A stretch of 64,000 nt of DNA from NCBI GenBank assembly GCA_018894105.1, contig CM032125.1:62001-126000 (forward strand), read 5' to 3'. This document shows positions 11,308 through 21,734 of this stretch, piece by piece. Below the pieces are notes generated by a model, which made no database searches, was not told where the DNA came from, and saw only the letters and a list, made by a program, of their open reading frames with translations. The stretch's first letter is position 1. Each line of letters opens with the position of its first letter. This DNA is from Jacaranda mimosifolia. Lineage: Eukaryota; Streptophyta; Magnoliopsida; Lamiales; Bignoniaceae. The translations under genes and the position numbers were made by a program.

Positions 11308-14143
11308 ATAAATGCATCTGACCTCTTATACCACTACCAGGGAAACTGCTTCAAGCCATACAAAGACCTCTTCAAAAGGCATGCCTGGTTTTCTTTTTCG
11401 AAAACAATGAATTCCTCTGGTTGACTCATGTAAATTTGTTCCTCTAATTCACTATACAAAAATGTTATTTTCACATCTATCTTTTCAAGCTCCATGTCAA
11501 ATAAAGCTACCATGCTGAGTAACACGCAAATCGAGGTCTGCTTTGCAACTAAGGAAAACACTGCATGAAAATTGACTCCCTTTCTCTAATAAAACCCTTA
11601 GCAACTAATCGCTCTTTATAGCGAGCATCCTCAACCTCGAGAGTCCCCTTTTTTTTCTCTTGTGGATCCATTTGTATCCAACAATTTCTACCTTTTAAGT
11701 ACACCAACCAGCTCCCATGTGTTATTCTTGTGTAGAGACTCAATCTTTTCACTCATAGCAACTACCCATTATCAAAATCTAGACCAGATATAGCTTCTTT
11801 ATATGTGACTGGATCATTTCCCACAAATTCCTCAGCCGAATCAAAGCATAAGCAATTAGACCAGAATATGCAAACCACTATGGTGGTTTGATCTGCCTCC
11901 TTTCTCTATCACGAGTTAAACGATATTTCTATAGTGAATTAGTTTTTTACTACTAATTAGGTGATAATCAGGTCTCACCAGCTTCATCTATCACCTTCTG
12001 TTTCCCTTTTGAAACTTGTGGAGTGTGAATATCAAACTCCACCATCTCCACAACGCCCTCTTGACTACTTTCACCCTGCTATACCTTTTTTAACACAGCA
12101 GACTCATCGAATGTTACATCCCTACTAATAATTACCTTGGAGCCCTTACCATCAGTCCACCACAAACCATAACCCTTGACTCTATCTACATAGCATAGGA
12201 ATATGCCCTTCCTTACCCTTGACTCAAGCTTTCCATCATGAACATGAGAACAAGCCAAACACCCAAATACCCTCAGATTTGGATAATTAGGAGGAGATCT
12301 TGACTAAACTTCCATCGATATCTTATAGTCCAAAACAGTATATGATGACATATTCACCAAATAGCAAGCAGTATTAATAGCTTTAACTCAAAAATCCTTT
12401 GACAATCTAGAGTTAAAGAGCATGTATCTAGCTCTCTCCAAAATAGTCTTGTTCATCCGTTCTACAACTCCACTCTGTTGTGGTGTATGTACAACTATGC
12501 CATGCCTCAAAATCCTGTCTTATCACCAAACTTTTGAAATTCCTTGTTGCAATACTCCAAGCCATTGTTAGTCCTCAGGCGTTTGACCTCTTTTCCTGTC
12601 TGGTTCTCAATTAAAGTCTTCTACTGCTTAAAGTTGACAAATACCTCATCCTTATGCTTCAACATGTACACCTATACTCTCCGTGAGAAGTTATCATTGA
12701 ATGTCAGTATATACCTAGCACCACCCTTTGAAGAAACTTGAGAAAGCCTCCAAAGATCTGAGTGAATGTAATAAAATGTGTCCTTGGTTCTATGAATTGC
12801 GGTGCTAAACTTTATCCTATGCTGCTTGCTAAGAACACACCGTTCACAAAAATCCAGCTCCCTAGTCTTTTCTCCACAAGGCAAATCCCATTTGCTCAAC
12901 TCTGACATTTCGCTCTCACTCATATGCCCAAGCTGCATATGCTACAACCTCACAGTTTCATTAAGTGATGAAGAAGCAGTTTTAATATAAAAAATTATAC
13001 TACCTTGCAGTATGCAATGACCATTCCTCTTGTCCCCCTTCATGATTAGCAAAGCACCCTTGAAAACCCGCAGAACTCCATCTTGAGCTTTGTACTCACA
13101 ACCATTCTTATTTAAAGTACCCAGTGAAATTAAATTTTTCTTCAAATCAAGAACGTGATGCACATCTATCAGCATCTCACAATTCCACTGTGCATTTTGA
13201 TGCTCATTGTGAGAATCCCTACAACTCTGCAAGACGTAGTATTTCCCATGAGCACTTTACCACCATCACATCTCCGGCAATTGGTATACCAATCCTCTCA
13301 TGGGCACATATGGTACGAACAGCCACTATCTAAAGTCCACTCAAAACTTAGAAGACTCTCAAGAACAAGCATTTCATCAGACTCATCTTCAACAATTTCA
13401 ACAACATCATCCCATTTCTGATAAGAAGATTCACCTGAATCCTTTGCCTTACCACATTTTGAACAATTTCATTTCCAATGCCCCTTTCCTCCACACCTAA
13501 AGCATTTATCGCTTATTTTAGACTTGTCTTGGGACTTGGATCGGCCTCTACTCCTTCCCCACTTTCACTATTATTACTGCTTAAAATGTGCTTTCTCAAT
13601 TCATTTGAATTTAATGAGGCCTTCACATGATCCATTGATATAGTGTCTCTCTCATACAACAAATTAGTAGCCAAGTGCTCAGAGGATTTAGGTAGAGAAC
13701 CCAAAACAATCAATGCTTGATCTCTATCCTTAATTTGTACATCTATACTAGCGAGATCCAATATCACCTAATTAGAATAATCAATATACTAAGTAATAGA
13801 TGTACCTTCCCATACTAAGGGTGTACAAATGCTGTTTCAAATACGATTAATTTATGTGGGACTTCGTCATATACAGACTCTCCAGCTTTGACAACAATCA
13901 TGCTGGTGTACTTTCTATGTTTCTCATACGTTATCTGTCATTGATAACACCAAGTTACCATAAGCATTTGCCATAAATTCATCATTTTCCTCATCTGATA
14001 GTATCTCTAGCGAAAAATCTCTGCCTTTAAGCGCTCTCTACAAGTTGACAAAGAAGGGCATGCACCTTCAGCTTCTACAACCTAAAATTATGCTTTCCAT
14101 CAAATTTTTCTATCTCGTACTTCATTGCACACATTTGGTCAAT
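11308..14143 (-). pseudogene. Copia-1 gag-pol remnant (related to copia-2)
   Basis: Minus-strand translation follows the copia-2 polyprotein but with many stops and frameshifts. Visible pieces are gag start AMKYEIEKFDGKHNF (the initiator Met position reads Ile), KASLNSNELRKHIL, the integrase zinc region LGHMSESEMSEL and DFCERCVLSKQH, YIHSDLWR, and reverse transcriptase DVKITFLYSELEEQIYMSQP and LKRSLYGLKQ. It breaks off at about 11310, just after WYKRSDAFI, so the second half of reverse transcriptase, RNase H and the 3' LTR are missing. The break is fused to a gypsy LTR piece. Confidence 0.85.
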
Positions 14144-14145
14144 TT

Positions 14146-14159
14146 GGCTCTTGATACCA
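14146..14159 (-). other. Copia-1 primer-binding site
   Basis: Minus-strand TGGTATCAAGAGCC, a near match to the initiator tRNA-Met complement, lies 3 nt from the LTR that begins at 14163. Confidence 0.65.
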
Positions 14160-14162
14160 TTT

Positions 14163-14537
14163 TGTTGTAACGCAGAAAGACCAAAAAATAATGATTGAAA
14201 ATACTCGTAAAGTAATTCAATGGAAAAAAAACTAGATTTAATATGGTTTGGCGATGTGTCTAATTCAGCCAACAAAGATATCAATTTATTGGTTCCAAAT
14301 CAAGTGCCAATTACAAATTTAAGTACCACAAATCTCACGAGAACAGGTGAAACCCTTATTATAGTCTTTGTTCTAAAGAGAAAATCTCCAAAACAGTTTA
14401 GAATCACTTTTCTAGGGTTCATTCTAATAATCTTGTAGAAAACAGGGTTTAAAAACCCAAACAAATCACAAAACAAGCTTGGGCCCTACATGCCATGTGA
14501 GGGCGCACAAGATTTGCGCCTCAACGTGAAAAACCCA
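14163..14537 (-). repeat. Copia-1 5' LTR, inner part (split by copia-2)
   Basis: It starts TGTTG next to the primer-binding site and is interrupted at ACCCA (14533-14537), the target duplication of copia-2. It resumes at 19410. Parts resemble the copia-2 LTR (for example 'aaagtaattcaatg' and 'ggcgatgtg'), so the two elements belong to one family. Confidence 0.7.
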
Positions 14538-14949
14538 TGTTGAAACTCAGGAGGATCTATTGCGGAAACAATGAAATAATAGCAAAGTAATTCAATGTAA
14601 AGTGACAACAAGGTTTAACGTGGTTCGGCGATGTGCCTAATCCACCCGACAAAGAAAAGGAATTTTATTGATCTCAAATCAAAGTGCAAGTACAAACTTG
14701 AATCCCACGAATCTCACGAAAACACCTAACACCCTCCTTCTAAACTCCGTCTTGAGGGAATTACTCAAGAGCAGTAAAGAAGCCCTTGTGTTATGTTCGT
14801 GATGATTTCTTTGAAAGAAACAACTAATATTTATAGTCAAAAAGACTACTTTAACTAGGACTAGGAAACCCAATAAAAGAAAGAGTCCTAATTCTAGTCA
14901 AACTTGATCTCCTTGTCAAACTTACCTCAATTTCAAGGCAAAATCAACA
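14538..14949 (-). repeat. Copia-2 3' LTR
   Basis: 412 bp, plus-strand ends TGTTGAAACTC and AAATCAACA. It differs from the other LTR at 14539 and 14543 and in the ctactttaactagg / ctactttacctagg segment. Confidence 0.95.
14826..14835 (-). promoter_or_regulatory. TATA box in copia-2 3' LTR
   Basis: Minus-strand TATAAATATT, identical to the one in the 5' LTR. In this LTR it would drive transcription outward into copia-1 sequence toward lower coordinates. Confidence 0.5.
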
Positions 14950-14961
14950 ATTCTCCACCTT
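14950..14961 (-). other. Copia-2 polypurine tract
   Basis: Minus-strand AAGGTGGAGAAT directly abuts the 3' LTR start TGTTGATTTT, the expected plus-strand priming site for second-strand DNA synthesis. Confidence 0.75.
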
Positions 14962-15011
14962 GACTTGAAATTTCCATTCATCTTCTTTGTCCCTGCCCCT
15001 AATAGGGCCTG

Positions 15012-18000
15012 TTATCTGAGTCTGCAAATATTAATCAAATCCAAGCAATGCTCAAATTTGATTCCTGGAACAGCCTTAGTCAACATGTCTGCCGGATTAT
15101 CCTTAGTCCCAACTTTGTCAACCAACATGACTCCTTGGGACACCATATCCCGAACAAAGTGATACCTCACATCTATGTGTTTTGTTCTCTCATGAAATGC
15201 TTGATTCTTTGACAAGTGTATGGCACTCTGACTGTCACAAAATATCTTAGTGATCTCAGAAGACATACCCATATCATCGATAAGCCTCTTTAGCCAAATG
15301 CCTTCTTTAACGCCTTCAACCAAAGCCATGTACTCAGCTTCTGTTGTGGACAATGCAACTGATGACTGCAAAGTCGCCTTCCAGCTAACTGTACAACTTG
15401 ATACACAAAACACATAGCCCGTCATGGACCTTCTGCTGTCCAAATCTCCTGCATAGTCTGCATCCACATAGCCAATAATTCTTGTAGTAGAATTTGATTG
15501 ACTATACCTCAAACATTTGCCTGCAGAGCCTCTCAGATACCTCATGATCCATTTTACAGCCAGCCAATGAGTCTTTCCTGGCTTGTGCATATACCTACTC
15601 ACAACACTGACTGCATGTGAAATGTCTGGCCTAGTGCACACCATGGCATACATCAAGCTACCCACTGCACTAGCATATGGCACATTTAACATGTGCTCCA
15701 CCTCCTCCTCAGTACTCGGTGATAGATCTGATGAGAGCCTGAAATGAGCTGCAAGTGGCGTATTTACTGGCTTGGACTTATTCATCCCAAATCGCTCAAG
15801 TACTTTCTCAATGTAATGTTGTTGAGACAAGTACAACAATCCTGCTTGTCTATCCCAGATGATCTCCATGCCCAAAATCTTCTTTGCACTGCCCAAATCC
15901 TTCATCTCAAATTCTTCACTTAACTGAGCTTTTAATTGGTTGATCTCAGATATGTTTCTAGATGCAATCAACATATCATCAACGTACAACAGCAAATATA
16001 TGAGAAGGCTATCACTACAAATTTTGTAATATACACAACAATCAAATTTGTTTCTAGTATATCCTATCTTGGTAATAAAAGCATCAAGCCTTTTATACCA
16101 CTGCCTGGGAGATTGCTTCAAGCCATATAATGATCTTTTCAAAAGACATGCTTGGTTTTGTTTCCCGGGAACAACGAATCCTTCTGGTTGACTCATGTAG
16201 ATTTGTTCCTCCAACTCACCATGCAAAAATGCTGTTTTCACATCCATTTGCTCCAGTTCCATATCAAACAGAGCAACCATGGCAAGTAAAACACGAATGG
16301 AAGTATATTTTACAACTGGGGAGAATACTTCATGAAAGTCAACTCCCTTTCTCTGAGTAAAACCCTTGGCAACCAATCGCGCCTTGTATCTAACATCTTC
16401 AACACCAGGAATTCCTTCTTTCTTCTTGTAGATCCATTTGCAACCTACAATTTTTTGCCCTTTGGGTACATCAACCAGCTCCCATGTGCTATTCTTGTGT
16501 AGAGACTCCATCTCTTTACTCATAGCTGCAACCCATTTATCAGAATCTGGCCTGGAAATTGCCTCTTTGTATGAGACTGGATCATCTCCTACAAACTCCT
16601 CAGCTGAACTCAAAGCATAAGCTACCAGATCTGAGTAAGCATACCGTTGTGGTGGTTTGATCTGCCTCCTCTCCCTATTGCGAGCCAAGCGATAATTTTG
16701 TAGTGGTTCATTTTCCTGCTGTTGATTAGGTGGTAATGTGCTCTCACCAGCTTCATCTACCACCTTCTGTTTCCCCTTTGAAACTTGTGGAGGATCAATA
16801 TGAATCTCCACCTTCTCCTTAACGCCCTGTTGACCGCTTTCCTGCTGCTCTACCTTTTTCATCATTGCAGACTCATCGAATGTCACGTCCCTGCTGATAA
16901 TCATCTTGGAGCCCTTGTCATCATTACACCACAAACGATAACCTTTAACTCCATCTGCATAGCCTAGAAATATGCACTTCCTAGCCCTTGGCTCAAGCTT
17001 CCCATCCCGAACATGAGCATAGGCTGGACACCCAAATACTCTCAGATTTGAGTAATCAGCAAGAGACCCAGACCAAACTTCCATTGGTCTCTTGCAGTCC
17101 AAAGCGGTTGATGGTGACCTATTCACCAAATAACAAGCAGTGTTAATTGCTTCTGCCCAAAAATCCTTGGACAATCCAGCGTTAAAGAGCATGCATCTAG
17201 CTCTTTCCAAGATAGTCCTGTTCATCCGTTCTGCAACTCTATTCTGTTGTGGTGTATGTACAACTGTGCGATGCCTCACAATTCCTTCCTTCTCACAGAA
17301 TTCCTGAAATTCCTTGTTGCAGAACTCCAATCCGTTGTCAGTCCTCAAGTGCTTGATTTCCTTTCCTGTCTGCTTCTCAATTAAGGTCTTCCATTGCTTG
17401 AAGTTGACAAACACCTCATCCTTATGCTTCAGCAGGTACACCCATACTCTACGTGAGAAATCATCTATGAATGTCAGAATGTACCTTGCACCTCTCTTTG
17501 AAGGAACTTGAGAAGGCCCCCAAGGATCTGAGTGAATGTAATCCAAGGTACCTTTGGTCCTATGAACTGCAGTACCGAATTTCACCCTATGTTGCTTGCC
17601 CAGCACACACTGCTCGCAGAAATCCAGTTCACCTGTCTTCTCTCCGCAAAGTAAACCTCGTTTGCTCAATTCTAACATCCCCCTCTCACTCATATGCCCA
17701 AGCCGCATATGCCAGAGTCTCGTAGTATCATTGATTGATGAAGAAACCGCTGCAGTACCAGAAACCGTGTTTCCCTGCAATATGTAAAGGCCGTTTCGCT
17801 TTTCTCCCTTCATGATAAGCATTGCACCTTTGGAAACCCGCAGAACTCCATCTCGAGCTCTGTACTCGCAACCATTCTTGTCCAGAGTACCTAGCGATAT
17901 TAGGTTTTTCTTCAAATCTGGAACATGACGCACATCTGTTAGGGTCCTTACTATCCCATCATGCATCCTGATACAAATTGAGCCAATTCCTACAACCCTG

Positions 18001-18974
18001 CAAGAAGCATCGTTTCCCATAAGCACCTTACCACCATCAAGTTTTTGGTATGTGGTAAACCAATCTTCTTTTGGGCACATGTGGTAGGAGCAGCCACTAT
18101 CCAAAATCCATTCAGAGTTTAGTAAAGTTTCAGCAACGTTGAGAACAAGCCCACCATCAGACTCATCCTCAACAATTCTTGCGACATCATCCCGCTTCTG
18201 ATCAGAAGTTTCACCTACATCCTTCGCCTTTCCTCGTTCTGGACAATTCCGTCTCCAATGCCCCGTTCCACCGCACCTAAAACATTTATCACCGTTTCTA
18301 GGCTTGGTTCGGGACTTCGATTGGCCTCTACTCCTTCCCCTTTCTCTTGGTCTCCCTCTTGCCACCAATCCTTCCCCACTTTCACCATCGTTGCTGCCCA
18401 AGACATGTTTTCTCAACTCGTTGGAATTCAATGAGGCCTTCACATCCTCCATTGAAATCGTATCTCTCCCGTACAACAAAGTAGTAACCAAGTGCTCAAA
18501 AGATTTTGGCAAGGAACACAAGAGAATTAAAGCTTGATCCTCATCATCAATTTTAACATCGATACTAGCGAGATCTAGAATCACCTTATTGAAAAAATCA
18601 ATATGTTGAGTAATAGATGTACCTTCTTTCATTCTCAATGTATATAGTCGCTGTTTCAAATACAGCCTATTTGTCAGGGACTTCGTCATATATAGACTCT
18701 CCAGCTTCTTCCATAAATTCGTTGGCGTACTTTCCGTGGCGACCTCTCTCAGTACGTTATCCGCCAATGATAACACCAGAGTACCGTAAGCCTTCGCCAT
18801 GAACTCATCCTTCTCCTCGTCCGTCAGCGTTTTCGGCAAGAAATCTCTGCCCTTTAACGCTCTCTGTAATCCTTGTTGACACAAGAGGGCGTGAACCTTC
18901 ATCTTCCACAGCCCAAAGTCATTATTCCCATCGAATTTCTCTACCTCGTACTTCATTCCTGACATCTGATCCAA
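15012..18974 (-). CDS. Copia-2 gag-pol polyprotein, 1320 residues, intact
   Basis: One uninterrupted frame encodes all Ty1/copia functions in the usual order. Gag (UBN2-like) covers about 1-200. The zinc knuckle is C231, C234, H239, C244. The protease active site is D292-S-G. The GAG-pre-integrase and integrase zinc region has H422, H427, C453, C456. The integrase catalytic residues are D483, D546 and E582, with the exact 35-residue D-to-E spacing. Reverse transcriptase has D911 and the YVDD box at 997-1000. RNase H has D1171, E1212 and D1247. The start MDQMSGMKYE lies 15 nt downstream of the primer-binding site and matches Tnt1-type gag starts. One oddity is QQNRVAERMNRT in integrase, where family members usually have Gly instead of Arg. 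Length is normal for the family. Confidence 0.95.
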   Translation of the reverse strand: MDQMSGMKYEVEKFDGNNDFGLWKMKVHALLCQQGLQRALKGRDFLPKTLTDEEKDEFMAKAYGTLVLSLADNVLREVATESTPTNLWKKLESLYMTKSLTNRLYLKQRLYTLRMKEGTSITQHIDFFNKVILDLASIDVKIDDEDQALILLCSLPKSFEHLVTTLLYGRDTISMEDVKASLNSNELRKHVLGSNDGESGEGLVARGRPRERGRSRGQSKSRTKPRNGDKCFRCGGTGHWRRNCPERGKAKDVGETSDQKRDDVARIVEDESDGGLVLNVAETLLNSEWILDSGCSYHMCPKEDWFTTYQKLDGGKVLMGNDASCRVVGIGSICIRMHDGIVRTLTDVRHVPDLKKNLISLGTLDKNGCEYRARDGVLRVSKGAMLIMKGEKRNGLYILQGNTVSGTAAVSSSINDTTRLWHMRLGHMSERGMLELSKRGLLCGEKTGELDFCEQCVLGKQHRVKFGTAVHRTKGTLDYIHSDPWGPSQVPSKRGARYILTFIDDFSRRVWVYLLKHKDEVFVNFKQWKTLIEKQTGKEIKHLRTDNGLEFCNKEFQEFCEKEGIVRHRTVVHTPQQNRVAERMNRTILERARCMLFNAGLSKDFWAEAINTACYLVNRSPSTALDCKRPMEVWSGSLADYSNLRVFGCPAYAHVRDGKLEPRARKCIFLGYADGVKGYRLWCNDDKGSKMIISRDVTFDESAMMKKVEQQESGQQGVKEKVEIHIDPPQVSKGKQKVVDEAGESTLPPNQQQENEPLQNYRLARNRERRQIKPPQRYAYSDLVAYALSSAEEFVGDDPVSYKEAISRPDSDKWVAAMSKEMESLHKNSTWELVDVPKGQKIVGCKWIYKKKEGIPGVEDVRYKARLVAKGFTQRKGVDFHEVFSPVVKYTSIRVLLAMVALFDMELEQMDVKTAFLHGELEEQIYMSQPEGFVVPGKQNQACLLKRSLYGLKQSPRQWYKRLDAFITKIGYTRNKFDCCVYYKICSDSLLIYLLLYVDDMLIASRNISEINQLKAQLSEEFEMKDLGSAKKILGMEIIWDRQAGLLYLSQQHYIEKVLERFGMNKSKPVNTPLAAHFRLSSDLSPSTEEEVEHMLNVPYASAVGSLMYAMVCTRPDISHAVSVVSRYMHKPGKTHWLAVKWIMRYLRGSAGKCLRYSQSNSTTRIIGYVDADYAGDLDSRRSMTGYVFCVSSCTVSWKATLQSSVALSTTEAEYMALVEGVKEGIWLKRLIDDMGMSSEITKIFCDSQSAIHLSKNQAFHERTKHIDVRYHFVRDMVSQGVMLVDKVGTKDNPADMLTKAVPGIKFEHCLDLINICRLR

Positions 18975-18977
18975 CCT

Positions 18978-18989
18978 GCTCCGATACTA
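18978..18989 (-). other. Copia-2 primer-binding site, two mismatches
   Basis: Minus-strand TAGTATCGGAGC lies 3 nt inside the 5' LTR. The consensus is TGGTATCAGAGC, complementary to initiator tRNA-Met. The first difference looks like C-to-T deamination on the other strand. It may weaken priming. Confidence 0.65.
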
Positions 18990-18992
18990 GTT

Positions 18993-19404
18993 TATTGGAA
19001 CTCAGGAGGATCTATTGCGGAAACAATGAAATAATAGCAAAGTAATTCAATGTAAAGTGACAACAAGGTTTAACGTGGTTCGGCGATGTGCCTAATCCAC
19101 CCGACAAAGAAAAGGAATTTTATTGATCTCAAATCAAAGTGCAAGTACAAACTTGAATCCCACGAATCTCACGAAAACACCTAACACCCTCCTTCTAAAC
19201 TCCGTCTTGAGGGAATTACTCAAGAGCAGTAAAGAAGCCCTTGTGTTATGTTCGTGATGATTTCTTTGAAAGAAACAACTAATATTTATAGTCAAAAAGA
19301 CTACTTTACCTAGGACTAGGAAACCCAATAAAAGAAAGAGTCCTAATTCTAGTCAAACTTGATCTCCTTGTCAAACTTACCTCAATTTCAAGGCAAAATC
19401 AACA
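18993..19404 (-). repeat. Copia-2 5' LTR
   Basis: 412 bp, the same length as the 3' LTR. The inner terminus reads TATTGG where the outer LTR copy reads TGTTGA. It is followed at 19405 by the target duplication ACCCA. Confidence 0.95.
19281..19290 (-). promoter_or_regulatory. TATA box in copia-2 5' LTR
   Basis: Minus-strand GAC-TATAAATATT-AG lies about 290 bp inside the LTR relative to the gag-side end, a sensible U3 position for the promoter driving gag-pol. Confidence 0.6.
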
Positions 19405-19409
19405 ACCCA

Positions 19410-19709
19410 TGTTGTGGCAGACTGCTCCATGCTCAGGTGCACAAATCTTGTGCCCTAGCTTGTGGTTCTAGTGAGCTCCGTGACGGCGCGCAGCCAGCTT
19501 GCACCCTAGCGTACGTCGTGGATGGAATTTGCCATGGCCCGTGCTTGGGCGTGACTCCCTTGTGCCCTAACATACAGTGTTTCGTTCATGTATTCTGGGG
19601 ATCCCTTCATCATGCTGCTTGACGTTGTCTTGCCTGATTCCACACTGTTTCTTTGTTGTTTTCACTATTACTCACCATTTGCAACTTAAATTTCAAGGCA
19701 CACTCAACA
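19410..19709 (-). repeat. Copia-1 5' LTR, outer part
   Basis: It continues 14163-14537 across the copia-2 insertion and ends CTCAACA at 19709, pairing with the TGTTG start. Together they make an LTR of about 675 bp. This part is notably richer in GC than its surroundings (19410-19620) and is presumably U3. Confidence 0.65.
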
Positions 19710-19779
19710 TTTAAGTTTGCAATCATATTTTTAGGATTTATGTACGTCTCAAGTTTCTTGCTCCGACCTAACTCACAAT

Positions 19780-20515
19780 CCAAATTATTAGGCTTGTTGC
19801 ATCATAAAAGATTGGATGCCTTGATTAAGCAATGTCACTTGTAGTCTAGCTTCCAAGGCGCGGCTGTTCATAAATATTCATTTTTGAACATTTTCATGTA
19901 TGCAATTATTTTACCACATTACTGTGTCCAACTTTTTCAATTTTTTTTCTCCCAAGCACTTACTCAAATGTTGGAGGCTTTCTGTCAAGCAAAACATTTT
20001 GGCGATCCATCCCTTTGTATACTTGTAGGATCTATGTTTGAATCACCCAAAACTAACCTCAGAGCTTAATTCGACCAGCTTTTTCTTTAGAAAAAATATT
20101 CCCGGACTCATCACATTTAAATCCTCTCAATCTCCCTACATTGTTCTAATTTTTTTTAGAATCAGGTTCCCAAATCTCTTCATCAGTACGAGCATATATA
20201 ATGAAACATCTTATATCAACAATCCTTGTATGATTTAAAAATTTAAAGGTTGTCCAGTTCGTTGCAGCCTCTGCCTTTGTAACAAACAAGGTTTGGAGAT
20301 ACTTGTGTATTCTGTTTTACACATATTCTTAATTACCACCATGAAAAGCAACTATACTAGTCCAATAAAGCACTGATCATATCCGCAGTAGACCCAAAAT
20401 CAAAGAGAAAAGATATTTTATGAGCTATGTTTTGAGAAAAGAGTTTCTCACTGAGCTATTGCATTTTTAACATCTGACCAACCAGAGTATTACACCAAGT
20501 AAACATTATTTTCCT
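19780..20515. repeat. CNL 3'-flank block, copy 2
   Basis: Similar to 57640-58300 and to 4720-5260. Landmarks are 'gcatcat.aaa..ttggatgcc.tgattaagc', 'ggctgttc' and 'aacaaggtttggagatac'. It belongs to the downstream side of NLR-1. The paralogous block 3 is continuous from the equivalent of 20515 to 22735, so 20515-22735 is extra sequence here. Confidence 0.65.
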
Positions 20516-20667
20516 AACTAAATCATTAGCTAAACTGATCAGTATGAAATTTGTCCTACAGGAACCTTCCATGTTATAAAGATATAACTTTTAGATACCG
20601 TTGTCAACAAACAATGACTAGCTTAATTAATTAAGTGCTCTATTTGATGACAAGCTTAATTATTTAG

Positions 20668-20868
20668 TTCTTCATTTATAATTTTGGTATGGTTAGTTTG
20701 GCCAATTTTTAGAGAAACCATGGATGAACACTATATATAATTTTGGGAGGGGGGGTGTTGCAAAAATATTAAAGACTATCTTTAATTTGTGATTATTACA
20801 CATTGAAGAAAAAACCAAACTCAGACTTTCTTCACACATGTAAGAAAGAAGATCATTGCAATAAGTTT
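20668..20868. repeat. Direct repeat, copy 1 (partner 21545-21734)
   Basis: Shares 'ttggccaatttt', 'aaagactatcttta.tttgtgatt.ttacac' and 'aagaaagaagatcattg' with the partner, in the same orientation. The two copies bracket a gypsy LTR fragment. Confidence 0.65.
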
Positions 20869-21513
20869 TAATAGGGTTATAGTTAAGATTTTGGTCAAGT
20901 TAACCAATTAGAGTACCAAAAGTTAACAAGCATGGTTAAACAAAGAATTGAAAATTCATGATAAATTGTGCATTTCTTTGTCCTGAATTATTTTGGAAGC
21001 ATGTTTTGAAAATATTTTGATAATTTAATCTCAGTTTTGTATCTAATCATTTCTTTTTCTTTAAATGAAAAGGTTTAAAATTTTATTTTTGCATCATATT
21101 TATACAGGCTCAAATTTAATAGAAGGAGAATAAATTTATTTACCGCACTAGGTGTCACTCATGCTTTATTTTATTAATCTTTTTGCGGAGAACTTAGTCA
21201 TGGCGAGGAAGACGAGCAATTTTGGGATGGTAATGAGAAACATATTTTCTTTTTAGCATCATTTTAGGTTCATCTTTGTTCTTTTGTTTTAAATATTAGT
21301 TTATTATTGAGGAGATTTTCTTTTTATGTTCCTAATCTTTAGGTTTGTTTTTTAAAATAAGTATTTAAATTATTTTCTATTTTGAGAATTTTGAGATTTT
21401 TAATAATATTTTTGGGATTTTAGTATGCTCGATTTTGATTCAATGGCTTAGGGTTTTTGAATCTTTAAACTTAAAAAATTTGTTGTGCTATGTTCTGAAT
21501 TTGTGGCATGACA
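20869..21513 (+). repeat. Ty3/gypsy LTR piece 2 (right end)
   Basis: Corresponds to about 29335-29980 of the solo LTR, from 'atagttaagattttggtcaag' to the LTR end 'ggcatgaca' at 21513. It supplies the portion missing from 9353-11307, but flank material unrelated to transposons lies between them. Confidence 0.65.
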
Positions 21514-21544
21514 TCACCATTTAATGGCAGGCATAATTAGTGAG

Positions 21545-21734
21545 TTCATCATTTTTTTTTATTTTTTTTTTATTTTGGCACGATTGGTTTGGCCAATTTT
21601 AGACAACTCATGAACACTTCATAATTTTGGGGGAGGGGGTAGTATAAATATTTTAAAGACTATCTTTATTTTGTGATTGTTACACGTTGAGAAAAAAAAG
21701 GAACATGTAAGAAAGAAGATCATTGGAATCACAA
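21545..21734. repeat. Direct repeat, copy 2
   Basis: Partner of 20668-20868. It begins after a T-rich run and ends 'aagaaagaagatcattgg'. Confidence 0.65.

Larger units (their letters stand above)
14538..19404 (-). mobile_element. Copia-2: complete Ty1/copia element (Tork/Tnt1-like)
   Basis: This 4867-bp element has two 412-bp LTRs that differ at only three sites I can see, one intact gag-pol ORF, a primer-binding site and a purine tract. It is flanked by a perfect 5-bp target duplication ACCCA (14533-14537 and 19405-19409). It is inserted in the LTR of the older copia-1. The few LTR differences imply a recent insertion. All catalytic motifs of the polyprotein are present, so it may be autonomous, although the primer-binding site carries two mismatches to the consensus. 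Confidence 0.95.

Noticed and set aside
14679..19328. Two identical 64-codon ORFs (14679-14873 and 19134-19328)
   Set aside because: They are the same stretch of the two copia-2 LTRs and reflect LTR identity, not a gene.
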